A stretch of DNA of 64,000 nt from assembly GCF_033344935.1 (NCBI RefSeq), contig NZ_JAWPMM010000001.1, forward strand, positions 2,342,001-2,406,000. Reading direction: 5' to 3'. The notes beneath the pieces are model-generated. The model saw only the letters and a program-made list of their open reading frames with translations. It searched no databases and was not told where the DNA came from. Shown one piece after another: positions 25,364-36,122 of the stretch; the stretch's first letter is position 1, and each line of letters starts with the position of its first letter. A program made the position numbers and the translations under genes. This stretch comes from Reichenbachiella sp. (GTDB taxonomy: Bacteria > Bacteroidota > Bacteroidia > Cytophagales > Cyclobacteriaceae).

Positions 25364-26680
25364 TTATTTCTGTCTAAAGTAGATTTTAATTGGCACCCCT
25401 CTAAAATCAAAATGTGAGCGCAACTTATTCGTCAAGAACCTTTCGTAAGGCTCTTTGATGTATTGTGGTAGATTACAAAAGAATGCAAACGAAGGCGTAC
25501 GAGTTGGCAATTGCGTTACATATTTGATTTTGATGTGCTTGCCTTTGAGCGCTGGCGGTGGGTAGTGCTCGATTTCAGCCAGCATGGCATCGTTTAGTTC
25601 AGAAGTGGTGATTCTTCTGGTTCTATTGGTATTTACTTCGATGGCCAGTTCGATGGCTTGGAAGATTCTTTGTTTCTCAGTGACAGAAGTGAAAATGATC
25701 GGAATATAAGAGAGAGGATTGCCCAGCTTCTCTTGAATATCTTTTCTGAATTTATCTGCTGTTTTACTGTCTTTATCTTCAATCAGGTCCCACTTATTGA
25801 CCATAATCATGATACCCTTTTTGTACTTGTCTGCCAGAGTGATGATGTTCATGTCTTGTGCCTCAAAACCACGCTCGGCGTCTATCATCACTATACAAAC
25901 ATCACTGTCTTGTAAGGACTGAATGGCGCGTAAAACAGAGTAAAATTCAATATCCTCTTTGACCTTGGCTTTCTTTCTGATTCCTGCGGTATCGGTCAGA
26001 ATAAAGTCTTTGCCAAAAAGCTTATATCTGGTATTGATCGCATCTCTGGTAGTACCAGCGATGTCAGTCACGATAGACCGGTCTTTACCAAGCAGGGCAT
26101 TCAGGAAAGACGATTTTCCAGCATTAGGTCTCCCTAGTATTGATATTCTTGGCACACCTTCTTCAGGGTTTTCGATATCACTATCTTCGAAATGTTCAAC
26201 TACAGCGTCAAGCAAATCACCTGTACCTGCGCCACTAGTAGAAGCTATCACATGAATGTCGCTTTCTAACCCCAGTCCATAAAATTCATTGGACATCAAA
26301 GTCAAGTCTGGATTGTCTGCTTTATTAGCCACCACGAAAACAGGCTTTTTTAATTCTCTAAGTATGTTAGCAAAATCCTTATCCATGTCTGTCATGCCAT
26401 CATGGCAATCAACCATGAATAGGATCACGCTTGCTTCATCCAAAGCTAGTTTTACCTGATCTCTAATCGCTTCTTCGAATATGTCGTCCGATCCAGTCAC
26501 GTATCCACCAGTGTCAATTACAGTAAAGTACTTGCCATTCCATTGGCCAAAGCCATAATGACGATCACGTGTCACCCCACTCTCATTATCCATAATGGCT
26601 TTTTTCCTCTCGACGAGTCTGTTGAAAAGAGTAGATTTTCCTACGTTTGGGCGGCCTGTTATTGCTAGTATATTCGACAA
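25364..26680 (-). CDS. der: Ribosome-assembly GTPase Der (EngA)
   Basis: A double-GTPase protein of about 438 residues. The two G1 motifs are GRPNVGKS (near the start) and GRPNAGKS (about 190), each followed by the DTGG/DTAG and NKAD/NKWD motifs, then a KH-like C-terminal domain (ALKGKHIKIKYVTQLPTRTPSFAFFCNLP). It acts in 50S subunit maturation. There is no ATG at the 5' end: TTG at 26680 gives MSNILAITGRPNVGKS, which fits the family, while the frame also opens at a TTG at 26707. Confidence 0.94.
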   Translation of the reverse strand: MSNILAITGRPNVGKSTLFNRLVERKKAIMDNESGVTRDRHYGFGQWNGKYFTVIDTGGYVTGSDDIFEEAIRDQVKLALDEASVILFMVDCHDGMTDMDKDFANILRELKKPVFVVANKADNPDLTLMSNEFYGLGLESDIHVIASTSGAGTGDLLDAVVEHFEDSDIENPEEGVPRISILGRPNAGKSSFLNALLGKDRSIVTDIAGTTRDAINTRYKLFGKDFILTDTAGIRKKAKVKEDIEFYSVLRAIQSLQDSDVCIVMIDAERGFEAQDMNIITLADKYKKGIMIMVNKWDLIEDKDSKTADKFRKDIQEKLGNPLSYIPIIFTSVTEKQRIFQAIELAIEVNTNRTRRITTSELNDAMLAEIEHYPPPALKGKHIKIKYVTQLPTRTPSFAFFCNLPQYIKEPYERFLTNKLRSHFDFRGVPIKIYFRQK

Positions 26681-26875
26681 AGCGATTTGATTTTTTTGAA
26701 GTCGCAAATTTAGACATAATAAGGTATTCGAAAGGATGATCCTTGATCGAATTTTAGTTTAGAAATGACTACCTCCAGTTTCTTGAAAATCGAGGCTAAA
26801 TCATCTCTCGTTTAACAATTATTATCAATTGAGTTAATATTTTAAAATCCATGTTGATAATTCAACATAAGACGA

Positions 26876-26904
26876 TTTGAAAAGCCAAAGTCTTTATAGA
26901 TTTG
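26876..26904 (+). promoter_or_regulatory. Promoter of ligA
   Basis: TTTG at 26876-26879 and TAGATTTG at 26897-26904 with a 17-bp spacer match the Bacteroidota -33/-7 consensus. The ligA ATG (26928) is 24 nt downstream of the -7 box. Confidence 0.65.
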
Positions 26905-26921
26905 TCGTATTAGAATAGTGA

Positions 26922-28937
<2,016 letters not shown>

Positions 28938-28947
28938 AATCCAGAAA

Positions 28948-29466
28948 ATGATAAGAAAGATTTTATTAAAGATAAAGACAGGGTTAGCGCTAAAAAAGAA
29001 TGATGCTATTCGCGTGTCTGATGCTTATAAGGAAGCTAAAAAGATTGGTTTGTTGTATAGTTTGGATGAAAATAGATCAGAAGAACTAGTGAAGGATTTG
29101 ATTGAGAAATTTGAATCAGATCAAAAACAAATTAGTGCGATGACATTTGTGCCCGTAGCAGCCAAACTGAGTGATCCTGGTTATGCCTATTTTAATGAGA
29201 AGGATTTAAATGCTAAAGGTAATTGGTCTAAGGAAACAGTAAGCCAATTCAAAAATGAACCATTTGATTTTTTGGTTAGCTTGGATTGGAATCAGAATAA
29301 GTACACACAAAATATATTGGCTGGTTCGAAAGCTAAATGTAGGGTGGGAAGGTATGAAGAAGGCAAGGATCAGTATTTTGAAATGATGATTAACCCCAAT
29401 GATGATAAATATGCGTCTTATCTCACGCAAGTGTATCACTATTTAACAAATGTAAGAAATGGATAA
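28948..29466 (+). CDS. DUF6913-like protein
   Basis: A 172-residue soluble protein. It starts with a basic stretch (MIRKILLKIKTGLALKKN), then SDAYKEAKKIGLLYSLDENRSEELVKDLIEKFESDQKQISAMTFVPVAAKLSDPGYAYFNEKDLNAKGNWSKETVSQF. The later FDFLVSLDWNQNKYTQNILAGSKAKCRVGRYEEGKDQYFEMMINP matches the Bacteroidota DUF6913 family as I remember it. The function is unknown. The constant position between ligA and dapA and the 8-nt overlap with dapA imply co-expression. Confidence 0.75.
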   Translation: MIRKILLKIKTGLALKKNDAIRVSDAYKEAKKIGLLYSLDENRSEELVKDLIEKFESDQKQISAMTFVPVAAKLSDPGYAYFNEKDLNAKGNWSKETVSQFKNEPFDFLVSLDWNQNKYTQNILAGSKAKCRVGRYEEGKDQYFEMMINPNDDKYASYLTQVYHYLTNVRNG

Positions 29467-30352
29467 ATTTAGAGGGACAGGAGTGGCGTTAGTGACGCCT
29501 TTTATGGATGATTTGAGTGTGGACTATGATGCACTTGAAAAGTTGGTTAATCATGTAAGCGATGGAGGTGTTGACTATCTGGTGGTCATGGGAACTACCG
29601 CGGAATCGCCTACATTGACTGGTAAGGAGAAGTTGGAAGTTTTGAAGTTTGTTAAGTCAAAAAATACTAAAAACCTTCCAATCGTATATGGTTTGGGTGG
29701 AAATGATACGCAGGCTTTGGTTGACAAATTCAAGAAGTTTGATATAGAAGTGGATGCCTTTTTAGTAGTCTGTCCATTTTATAATAAACCATCGCAGCGA
29801 GGCTTACAATTGCACTATGAGGCCATAGCTGACGTAGCACCAAAACCAATCATTCTTTATAATGTTCCAAAGAGAACTTCGGTTAATATGGTGACTAAAA
29901 CCGTGATTGCATTATCTCAGCATCCTAATATTATCGGAATCAAAGAAGCGTCAGGGGATACGGTTGTGCAAGCGGAGGAAATTGCTCGTAAAATGCCTGA
30001 CGACTTTATCCTTACCTCGGGTGATGATGATCTCATTACACCATTTATTAAATGTGGCGGGATAGGAGTAATTTCTGTAATTGCGAATGCATTGCCAGGA
30101 CATACTTCTGATTTGGTCAATGCAGCACTTGCTGGAGACTTCTCCAAATCAAAAGTAATGGCCAATGATATGGAAGAAATGCTAAGACTGATATTCTCAG
30201 AAGGAAATCCAACTGGCGTAAAAGCACTTTTGCAACAAATGGGAATAGGCAACGGAAAACTTAGACTTCCCCTGGTTGAGGCAAGTGAATCTCTGCGGAC
30301 TCAGATTGCCGAAGAGTACAAAATATTGGACACAAAAAAAGGGATGATATAA
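29459..30352 (+). CDS. dapA: 4-hydroxy-tetrahydrodipicolinate synthase
   Basis: A 297-residue TIM-barrel aldolase. Lys162 in IIGIKEASGD forms the Schiff base with pyruvate and Tyr134 in ILYNVPKRT is the catalytic tyrosine; MGTTAESPTLT is the substrate loop. It condenses pyruvate with aspartate semialdehyde in lysine and diaminopimelate synthesis. The stop codon lies inside a terminator stem. Confidence 0.95.
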   Translation: MDKFRGTGVALVTPFMDDLSVDYDALEKLVNHVSDGGVDYLVVMGTTAESPTLTGKEKLEVLKFVKSKNTKNLPIVYGLGGNDTQALVDKFKKFDIEVDAFLVVCPFYNKPSQRGLQLHYEAIADVAPKPIILYNVPKRTSVNMVTKTVIALSQHPNIIGIKEASGDTVVQAEEIARKMPDDFILTSGDDDLITPFIKCGGIGVISVIANALPGHTSDLVNAALAGDFSKSKVMANDMEEMLRLIFSEGNPTGVKALLQQMGIGNGKLRLPLVEASESLRTQIAEEYKILDTKKGMI

Positions 30353-30361
30353 TCATCCCTT
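30339..30361 (+). terminator. Terminator overlapping the dapA stop
   Basis: AAGGGATGAT and ATCATCCCTT are perfect 10-bp arms with a 3-nt loop, followed by a moderately T-rich stretch. The stem includes the dapA stop codon. Confidence 0.6.
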
Positions 30362-30384
30362 CTTGTTTCTTATTAATCAGTGGA

Positions 30385-30561
30385 TTAACCTTGGTTCTTG
30401 ATGTCTTGAACTTCGATTCTGATTTCTTGAGCAAGATTCTTAAGCTCCTGCATTCCTTTTCTTACTCTAGTACCAGCAGCTTGATTCTTTTTATCGTAGA
30501 ATTTTTCGAAATCTCCCTCTAAAGAAGCGATAAGGTCTCTAACTTCATTAAATCTTTTCAT
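30385..30561 (-). CDS. Histone H1-like small protein
   Basis: A 58-residue ORF read by hand on the minus strand (ATG at 30561, TAA at 30385): MKRFNEVRDLIASLEGDFEK, then FYDKKNQAAGTRVRKGMQEL, then KNLAQEIRIEVQDIKNQG. It matches the short Bacteroidota/Chlamydia Hc1-like 'histone H1' N-terminal domain: a two-helix, basic, FYDKxNQAAGTRVRKGMQ signature. It lacks the long Lys-rich tail of chlamydial Hc1. It probably binds nucleic acid, but that role is inferred from the name family only. It stands alone between dapA and the acyltransferase gene. Confidence 0.85.
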   Translation of the reverse strand: MKRFNEVRDLIASLEGDFEKFYDKKNQAAGTRVRKGMQELKNLAQEIRIEVQDIKNQG

Positions 30562-30667
30562 ATTGTTTTACTATTTAAGGTTATTGAATATTAAACAAGA
30601 GTTGGCAATTTATACTAAAAAACCATAAATCAATGGCGTAGGCCATGTTTTTTAATAATTTTTTAAG

Positions 30668-31915
30668 TTATGCCAATTGTGTTATTTCTGCATCTCTATA
30701 AACACCTGCATCTAGCTTTTCTTTGATGGCCTCGAATACTGTAATAGTTTCCTTCACATCGTCCAAGCTGTGCGCAGCTGTTGGTATGATTCTGAGCATG
30801 ATAACATCCTTAGGTACAACAGGATACACTATCATAGAACAGAAAATGTTATAGTTGTTTCTAAGATCAGTAATCATGTTGGCAGCCTCTTTCCATCCAC
30901 CATTCAAAAGAACTGGAGTCACGGGAGACTGAGTTTTGCCTAAGTTAAAGCCTTTCTCTCTTAAGCCAGATTGAATGGCATTTACTATAGTCCAAAGTTT
31001 ATCTTTCATCTCAGGACGCGTTTTCAAAAGCTCTAATCTTTTCAATGCACCGATTACTAGTGGCATTGGAAGAGACTTTGCGAAAATCTGAGATCTTACA
31101 TTATACTTTAAGAATTCGATTACATTCTTATCACCTGCTACAAAGGCACCAATACTGGCCATTGATTTTGCGAAAGTAGAGAAGTAAAGGTCGATTCCAT
31201 CCTGACATCCTTGCTCTTCACCTGTTCCGGCACCAGTTTTACCCATAGTACCAAATCCGTGTGCGTCATCTACAAGAAGTCTGAATTCAAATTTCTTTTT
31301 AAGCTCAATTACACCAGCCAGGTTGCCCATACTTCCCGACATACCAAAAACACCTTCGGTGATTACTAATACACCGCCGCCGTTTTCTTTGGCTAATTTC
31401 TCGGCTCTTACAAGTTGCTTTTCTAAGCTCTCCATGTCATTATGGAGATATACAAATCTTTTACCTACGTGAAGTCTCAATCCATCGATGATGGATGCGT
31501 GACACTCAGCATCGTAAACTACAACGTCTTTTCTGTTTACCACAGCATCAATGATGGACATGATACCTTGGTAGCCGTAGTTAAGCAACTGGCAAGATTC
31601 CTTCATTACGAAGTCACCTAATTCTTGCTCCAATTGCTCGTGATATTTTGTATTACCAGTCATCATTCTGGCACCCATAGGATAAGCTAATCCCCAGTCT
31701 TCAGTGGCTTTAGTATCGGCTTCTCTTACCTCCGGCATATTTCCTAACCCAAGGTAGTTGTTTAAACTCCAGGTTAAGACCTCTTTGCCTCTGAACTGCA
31801 TACGAGGAGCGATTGGTCCTTCCAACTTTGGAAACATATAAAAATTAGTGTTGTCCATGTCGGAGTGCTGACCTAGAGGGCCTCTATCCTCATTAAATTT
31901 TTCAAATAAATCCAT
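30668..31915 (-). CDS. PLP-dependent alpha-oxoamine synthase (serine palmitoyltransferase-like)
   Basis: A 415-residue KBL/SPT-family enzyme that condenses an acyl-CoA or acyl-ACP with an amino acid. PLP Lys250 is in YFSTFAKSMASIGAF, His139 in DAECHASIIDG stacks on PLP, and DDAHGFGTMG (216-225) is the expected Asp/His site. Cytophagales make sphingolipids or sulfonolipids (capnine/sulfobacin), so serine palmitoyl- or cysteate acyl-transferase are both possible. The small N-terminal cap MDLFEKFNEDRGPLGQHSDMDNTNFYMFPKLEGPI is typical of the Bacteroidota group. A clear promoter lies upstream. Confidence 0.88.
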   Translation of the reverse strand: MDLFEKFNEDRGPLGQHSDMDNTNFYMFPKLEGPIAPRMQFRGKEVLTWSLNNYLGLGNMPEVREADTKATEDWGLAYPMGARMMTGNTKYHEQLEQELGDFVMKESCQLLNYGYQGIMSIIDAVVNRKDVVVYDAECHASIIDGLRLHVGKRFVYLHNDMESLEKQLVRAEKLAKENGGGVLVITEGVFGMSGSMGNLAGVIELKKKFEFRLLVDDAHGFGTMGKTGAGTGEEQGCQDGIDLYFSTFAKSMASIGAFVAGDKNVIEFLKYNVRSQIFAKSLPMPLVIGALKRLELLKTRPEMKDKLWTIVNAIQSGLREKGFNLGKTQSPVTPVLLNGGWKEAANMITDLRNNYNIFCSMIVYPVVPKDVIMLRIIPTAAHSLDDVKETITVFEAIKEKLDAGVYRDAEITQLA

Positions 31916-31961
31916 TAATTTGCTTTGATTTAATGCAACAATGCTGTTTTTAAAACGAGTG

Positions 31962-31993
31962 CAAAGTTAACATTTCTGCTAACATTTACGCAA
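31962..31993 (-). promoter_or_regulatory. Promoter of the alpha-oxoamine synthase gene
   Basis: On the minus strand, TTG (31993-31991) and TAACTTTG (31969-31962) are separated by 21 bp, matching the Bacteroidota consensus. The start codon is about 46 nt downstream. Confidence 0.6.
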
Positions 31994-32084
31994 TATTATT
32001 TGATATTCCCGATAGCAATTTCTTTGCCAATATTTCATCTATATTCGCTATTTGATAGATGATTCGAACAATACTTTACCCCAA

Positions 32085-33572
32085 ATGAAGAATATTAAGA
32101 AGATATTAATCGCCAATCGAGGAGAGATTGCCATTAGAGTAATTCGTTCTGCAAAAGAAATGGGTATCGCTACAGTTTCCGTTTTTAGCGAAGCTGACCG
32201 ATTAGCCCCTCATGTAAAACTTGCTGATGAAGCCGTATGTATTGGGCCTGCAGCCTCGTCACAGTCTTATTTGGTAATTGACAAAATCATTCAAGTATGT
32301 AAAGATTTGAATGTAGATGCCGTACATCCAGGTTATGGCTTTTTGTCTGAGAATGCGGAATTCGCCAGGCAGCTCAAAAAATCCAACATCATTTTAATAG
32401 GTCCTTCGGCTGAATCTATGGAGGTTATGGGGGATAAGTTGGCTGCCAAGCAGGCAGTGGCTACCTACAATATCCCTATGGTTCCTGGTATCAATGAGGC
32501 TATTGAAGATTTGGAGCTGGCAAAGAAAGTGGCCAGTGAAATTGGATATCCGGTGCTTATCAAAGCCAGTGCAGGAGGAGGGGGCAAAGGTATGAGAGTG
32601 GTAGAAGAACCTGAGGGTTTGGAAGAGGGGATGACCCGTGCGATAAGTGAGGCAAAATCTGCCTTTGGAGATGGGTCTGTTTTTATCGAGAAATACATAG
32701 GCTCACCAAGACATATTGAGGTTCAGGTTTTAGGAGATGAACATGGAAACATTCTTCACCTTTTTGAACGTGAATGCAGTATTCAACGCCGTCATCAAAA
32801 AGTGATTGAAGAGGCGCCTTCATCTATTTTTAATGAAGAGAAAAGAAAGGCAATAGGAGAAACTGCTATCAACGTGGCTCGAGCATGTAATTATGTTGGT
32901 GCAGGAACAGTGGAGTTTATTGTGGATGAAAATCATGATTTCTTTTTCCTAGAAATGAATACCAGGCTGCAAGTGGAACACTGCGTGACAGAGGAGATTA
33001 CTGGTATTGATTTGGTGAAGGAACAAATAAAAGTAGCTAGAGGCGAGAAGATAAGTTTTGCTCAAGATGATCTGAAAATCAATGGTCATGCGCTAGAGGT
33101 TCGTGTCTACGCAGAAAATCCTAAGAACAACTTTCTTCCAGATATCGGGAAACTAATTACCTACAAAAGACCGCAAGGACCTGGTGTGCGTGTAGACGAC
33201 GGATATGAAGAAGGGATGGATATTCCTATTCATTATGACCCAATGATAGGCAAGCTGATTACAAAAGGAGCCACCAGGAAGGAAGCCATAGATCGCATGA
33301 CTCGTGCTATTGATGAATTTCAGATCAATGGAATTGAGACTACTTTGTCATTTTGTAAGTATGCCATTAATCACGAAGCATTCGTTAGTGGTAATTTTGA
33401 TACCAAGTTTGTGGACAATCATTTTACACCCGACGTTTTAGATGGGAAGAATGAAGAAGAAGAGAAAATTGCTGCAGTGATGGCAGTGATGGCATTGGCT
33501 GAAACAAATCCTACCGTAAAGAGTACCAATAAGAGTTCAAAACAATGGAAGGCTAGAAATACCTACCGTTAA
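32085..33572 (+). CDS. accC: Biotin carboxylase subunit (AccC-like)
   Basis: About 495 residues from the ATG at 32085 (MKNIKKILIANRGEIAIRV); the frame opens earlier at a TTG. It has the three ATP-grasp parts: an N-terminal preATP-grasp fold, the glycine loop KASAGGGGKGMR, the catalytic FLEMNTRLQVEHCVTE region, and a biotin-carboxylase C-terminal domain. It carboxylates biotin on a carrier protein. It is longer than E. coli AccC at the C-terminus and no biotin-carrier or carboxyltransferase gene is adjacent. It may therefore serve acetyl-CoA or propionyl/acyl-CoA carboxylase. Confidence 0.9.
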   Translation: MKNIKKILIANRGEIAIRVIRSAKEMGIATVSVFSEADRLAPHVKLADEAVCIGPAASSQSYLVIDKIIQVCKDLNVDAVHPGYGFLSENAEFARQLKKSNIILIGPSAESMEVMGDKLAAKQAVATYNIPMVPGINEAIEDLELAKKVASEIGYPVLIKASAGGGGKGMRVVEEPEGLEEGMTRAISEAKSAFGDGSVFIEKYIGSPRHIEVQVLGDEHGNILHLFERECSIQRRHQKVIEEAPSSIFNEEKRKAIGETAINVARACNYVGAGTVEFIVDENHDFFFLEMNTRLQVEHCVTEEITGIDLVKEQIKVARGEKISFAQDDLKINGHALEVRVYAENPKNNFLPDIGKLITYKRPQGPGVRVDDGYEEGMDIPIHYDPMIGKLITKGATRKEAIDRMTRAIDEFQINGIETTLSFCKYAINHEAFVSGNFDTKFVDNHFTPDVLDGKNEEEEKIAAVMAVMALAETNPTVKSTNKSSKQWKARNTYR

Positions 33573-33589
33573 TAATAGTATAGAACTCT

Positions 33590-34891
33590 ATGGCGGAAAT
33601 AAAACCATTGCGCGCTTGGCGCTATAATGAAAAATTAGGAGAGCGTATTGATGAACTCACCTCTCCTTTGTTTGATGTAGTCTCCGAAAAGTATCGTGAG
33701 AAACTATATCAAAATGAATTCAATAGTATTCATATATCTGTACCTCAAGAAGGGCCAGACGGTGAGTTGTTGGATCGGAGAATTGAAGACTGGAAATCCA
33801 AAGGGGTTATCGTACAAGATAAGACTCCAGCTATATATGTATACTATCAGTACTTTAAATTGCCTGGTAACGATAAATCATTTTGCCGTAAGGGGTTTAT
33901 ATGTAATATCAGGCTGTACGACTGGGAAGAAAAAGTATTACTGAGACATGAGGATACGATGCCTCATTCAGTAGACGATCGTAAAAAACTTCTAGAACAC
34001 ACTCAATTGCATGTAAGTCCGACTCACGGATTATATACAGATCCCACCAATAGTATTGAAAAATACATGGACGATGCGATTTCATCTCCTGTGTATGATT
34101 GTGAGGACTATCAAGGTGTGAGAGATGTATTGGGAGTGATACATGACTATAAAGTCATTCAAGAGATCATTACACTGCTGAAAGACAAGCAAGTAGTCTT
34201 AGCGGATGGGCATCATAGATACCAAGGGGCGCTGGCTTACCTGCATGAACAACGTGAAAATAACTCGTCACATACTGGAGATGAGCCCTATAATTTTCAT
34301 ACCATGTATCTGACTAATATGGAGTCAGATGACCTTCGAATCTTCCCGACTCATCGATTGATTAGAAAAGTTAAAAAATTTGATCCAGAGAGTTTTTTGG
34401 AAAAACTCTCTGAGTATTTTTTAATTCGATCCTTAGATAATGAGGAAGATGTTTCGGAGGTGATTTCTGGAAAGAAGTGGGCCTTTGGATTGATGATGGG
34501 TGAAGAGGTGTATAAAATTCGCTTACGACAAGAGAAATACTACGAAATAGAGTGGGAGATCCCTGAGGTGGTGAAGCAGTTGGATGTTACTATTCTTCAT
34601 TATTTTATTATGGAGAAAGTCTTGGGTATCAAAAAGGAAAAGCAGCCAAGTTCTAAAAAGATTAGATTTGAGCGCAGCATGTCAACCTGCATCAAAAAAG
34701 CGATTTCGGAAAAAGTTCAGGCAGCTATTATTACGCAAGAGATTCCTATGCAGACAGTAAAAGATGTCTGTTTCTCAGGCTATACGCTGCCACAAAAATC
34801 AACTTATTTTTACCCGAAGGTAATTTGTGGATACCTATTTGGATCAATTAAACCAGAAGACAACAATGCAAAAATTGATCGTAGCTTCTAA
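33590..34891 (+). CDS. DUF1015 family protein
   Basis: A 433-residue DUF1015 protein. The N-terminus MAEIKPLRAWRYNEKLGERIDELTSPLFDVVSEKYREKLY and the motif VVLADGHHRYQGALAY (about 200) are diagnostic. A later HTMYLTNMESDDLRIFPTHRLI segment is also typical. The fold relates to ParB-like/SerK enzymes; in archaea, relatives include a free-serine kinase. The role here is unknown. Its 3' end overlaps maf by 26 nt. Confidence 0.85.
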   Translation: MAEIKPLRAWRYNEKLGERIDELTSPLFDVVSEKYREKLYQNEFNSIHISVPQEGPDGELLDRRIEDWKSKGVIVQDKTPAIYVYYQYFKLPGNDKSFCRKGFICNIRLYDWEEKVLLRHEDTMPHSVDDRKKLLEHTQLHVSPTHGLYTDPTNSIEKYMDDAISSPVYDCEDYQGVRDVLGVIHDYKVIQEIITLLKDKQVVLADGHHRYQGALAYLHEQRENNSSHTGDEPYNFHTMYLTNMESDDLRIFPTHRLIRKVKKFDPESFLEKLSEYFLIRSLDNEEDVSEVISGKKWAFGLMMGEEVYKIRLRQEKYYEIEWEIPEVVKQLDVTILHYFIMEKVLGIKKEKQPSSKKIRFERSMSTCIKKAISEKVQAAIITQEIPMQTVKDVCFSGYTLPQKSTYFYPKVICGYLFGSIKPEDNNAKIDRSF

Positions 34892-35444
34892 CTCGGCTCG
34901 ACGTCAGCAATTGATGAAAGATGCCGGATTTAAATTTGAAGTTCATGTGCTGGATGTAGATGAAGTGCTAGAAGCCGACATTTCGAATGAAACGGCTGCT
35001 GAATATTTGGCAGAGAAAAAGAACAAAGCCTATCGTGCCATATTCAAAGATGAAGTGATTATTACTTCTGATACAGTAGTGGTTTCAAATGGGGAGATTC
35101 TGGGTAAGCCCAAAGACGAACAGGAAGCATTTCAGATGATTGAATCTATGTCAGGAGGATCGCATCAAGTCATATCGGGTGTTTGTATATCCGGTCCGGG
35201 TCATAAAGTGAGTTTTAGCGATGTGACTCATGTTCAATTTGAGGAGTTGTCACCAGAAGAAATAAACTATTACATTGAAAACTATAAGCCTTTTGATAAA
35301 GCAGGTAGCTATGGTATCCAAGAATGGATAGGAATGATAGGGATTCAATCCATCCAAGGTTCATTTTACAATGTAATGGGATTGCCGATCAATAAAGTGT
35401 ATCAAATCCTGTGTTCAGAATTTGGGATTTCACCTTTGGTTTGA
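34866..35444 (+). CDS. maf: Maf-like nucleotide pyrophosphatase
   Basis: About 192 residues from the ATG at 34866 (MQKLIVASNSARRQQLMKDAGF). SNSARR replaces the usual SxSPRR loop, and the catalytic-Asp region VIITSDTVVVSNGEILGKPKDEQEAFQMI and the C-terminal DKAGSYGIQEWIGM are present. Maf proteins hydrolyse non-canonical or pyrimidine nucleoside triphosphates, often dTTP/UTP. The start lies within the end of the DUF1015 gene. Confidence 0.92.
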   Translation: MQKLIVASNSARRQQLMKDAGFKFEVHVLDVDEVLEADISNETAAEYLAEKKNKAYRAIFKDEVIITSDTVVVSNGEILGKPKDEQEAFQMIESMSGGSHQVISGVCISGPGHKVSFSDVTHVQFEELSPEEINYYIENYKPFDKAGSYGIQEWIGMIGIQSIQGSFYNVMGLPINKVYQILCSEFGISPLV

Positions 35445-35453
35445 TTTATAAAA

Positions 35454-35487
35454 AAAATAGCTCAGGGTTTAAACCCTGAGCTATTTT
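35454..35487. terminator. Bidirectional terminator after maf
   Basis: A 34-bp perfect palindrome centred between GCTCAGGGTTT and AAACCCTGAGC, with A-runs on the left and T-runs on the right. It can end the accC-DUF1015-maf transcript and the opposing one. Confidence 0.85.
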
Positions 35488-35496
35488 ATTATTAGG

Positions 35497-35576
35497 CGTC
35501 ACTTCGACCGTAAGGGAGAAGTCCCCAGCCTTACAGCCAATAGAAGGGGATATCTCCGCTGCGCGTCGATATGACG
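35497..35576. repeat. REP-like long imperfect palindrome
   Basis: Outer arms CGTCACTTCGAC and GTCGATATGACG (2 mismatches) enclose further paired stretches, GGAGAAGTCCCC and GGGGATATCTCC. This is a long imperfect hairpin, different from the paa-region repeat but of similar overall design. Confidence 0.7.
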
Positions 35577-35579
35577 TGT

Positions 35580-36029
35580 TTAAAACCTAAACAATCTTCC
35601 AGCTTCTCCCCAAGGAATCCTTGAGAGCATCAATACTAATGCGATAGAGAAGAAGATCAACTGTGCTTTGAATTTTTCAGGGTCTGTGGCTGCTTTTTTA
35701 GCTTTGGCTTTCCCAATAGATGCCGCTGCAATAGCCAACACCATCACGAAGGCATGTTCTACAGCCCAAAATCTAAGTGTCGCATTTTTCATAACAGACT
35801 CAGACCCTCCAAATGCCTGATAGGCATATGGGCTAACAAAATAAAGAATCAAGCCCAAGACAAAAGTCAGGTGCAAAGTGCCAACAAAGGCTGCGGCCAG
35901 ACCTTTTTCAGATTTGCCATAGACCAAATTGCCATTCTTGCCTGCAAAGGATTTGTAGATGTTTATCAAGGCTAGGATTAAAACTACCCATCTCAACCAA
36001 GAGTGTGCAAAAAGAAGTACGTTATACAT
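35580..36029 (-). CDS. Small four-helix membrane protein (cytochrome b-like)
   Basis: A 149-residue protein with four hydrophobic helices: YNVLLFAHSWLRWVVLILALINIY, AAAFVGTLHLTFVLGLILYFV, RFWAVEHAFVMVLAIAAASIG and AQLIFFSIALVLMLSRIPW. Histidines at the membrane faces (AHSWLRW, TLHLTF, VEHAF) suggest a haem-binding b-type cytochrome-like or CopD-like fold, though this is inference. The start ATG is at 36029. Confidence 0.7.
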   Translation of the reverse strand: MYNVLLFAHSWLRWVVLILALINIYKSFAGKNGNLVYGKSEKGLAAAFVGTLHLTFVLGLILYFVSPYAYQAFGGSESVMKNATLRFWAVEHAFVMVLAIAAASIGKAKAKKAATDPEKFKAQLIFFSIALVLMLSRIPWGEAGRLFRF

Positions 36030-36073
36030 AGTGTTGAATTTCTAGTGAAGTGGCTAAGGTAATACAGACAAAA

Positions 36074-36103
36074 AAAAACCCTAACGATTTCGACAGGGTT
36101 TCT
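36074..36103 (-). terminator. Terminator of gltA
   Basis: On the minus strand, a GAAACCCTGTC...AGGGTTT stem followed by a run of T lies about 20 nt past the gltA stop. Confidence 0.7.
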
Positions 36104-36122
36104 TTACAAAGAGATAAATTAA

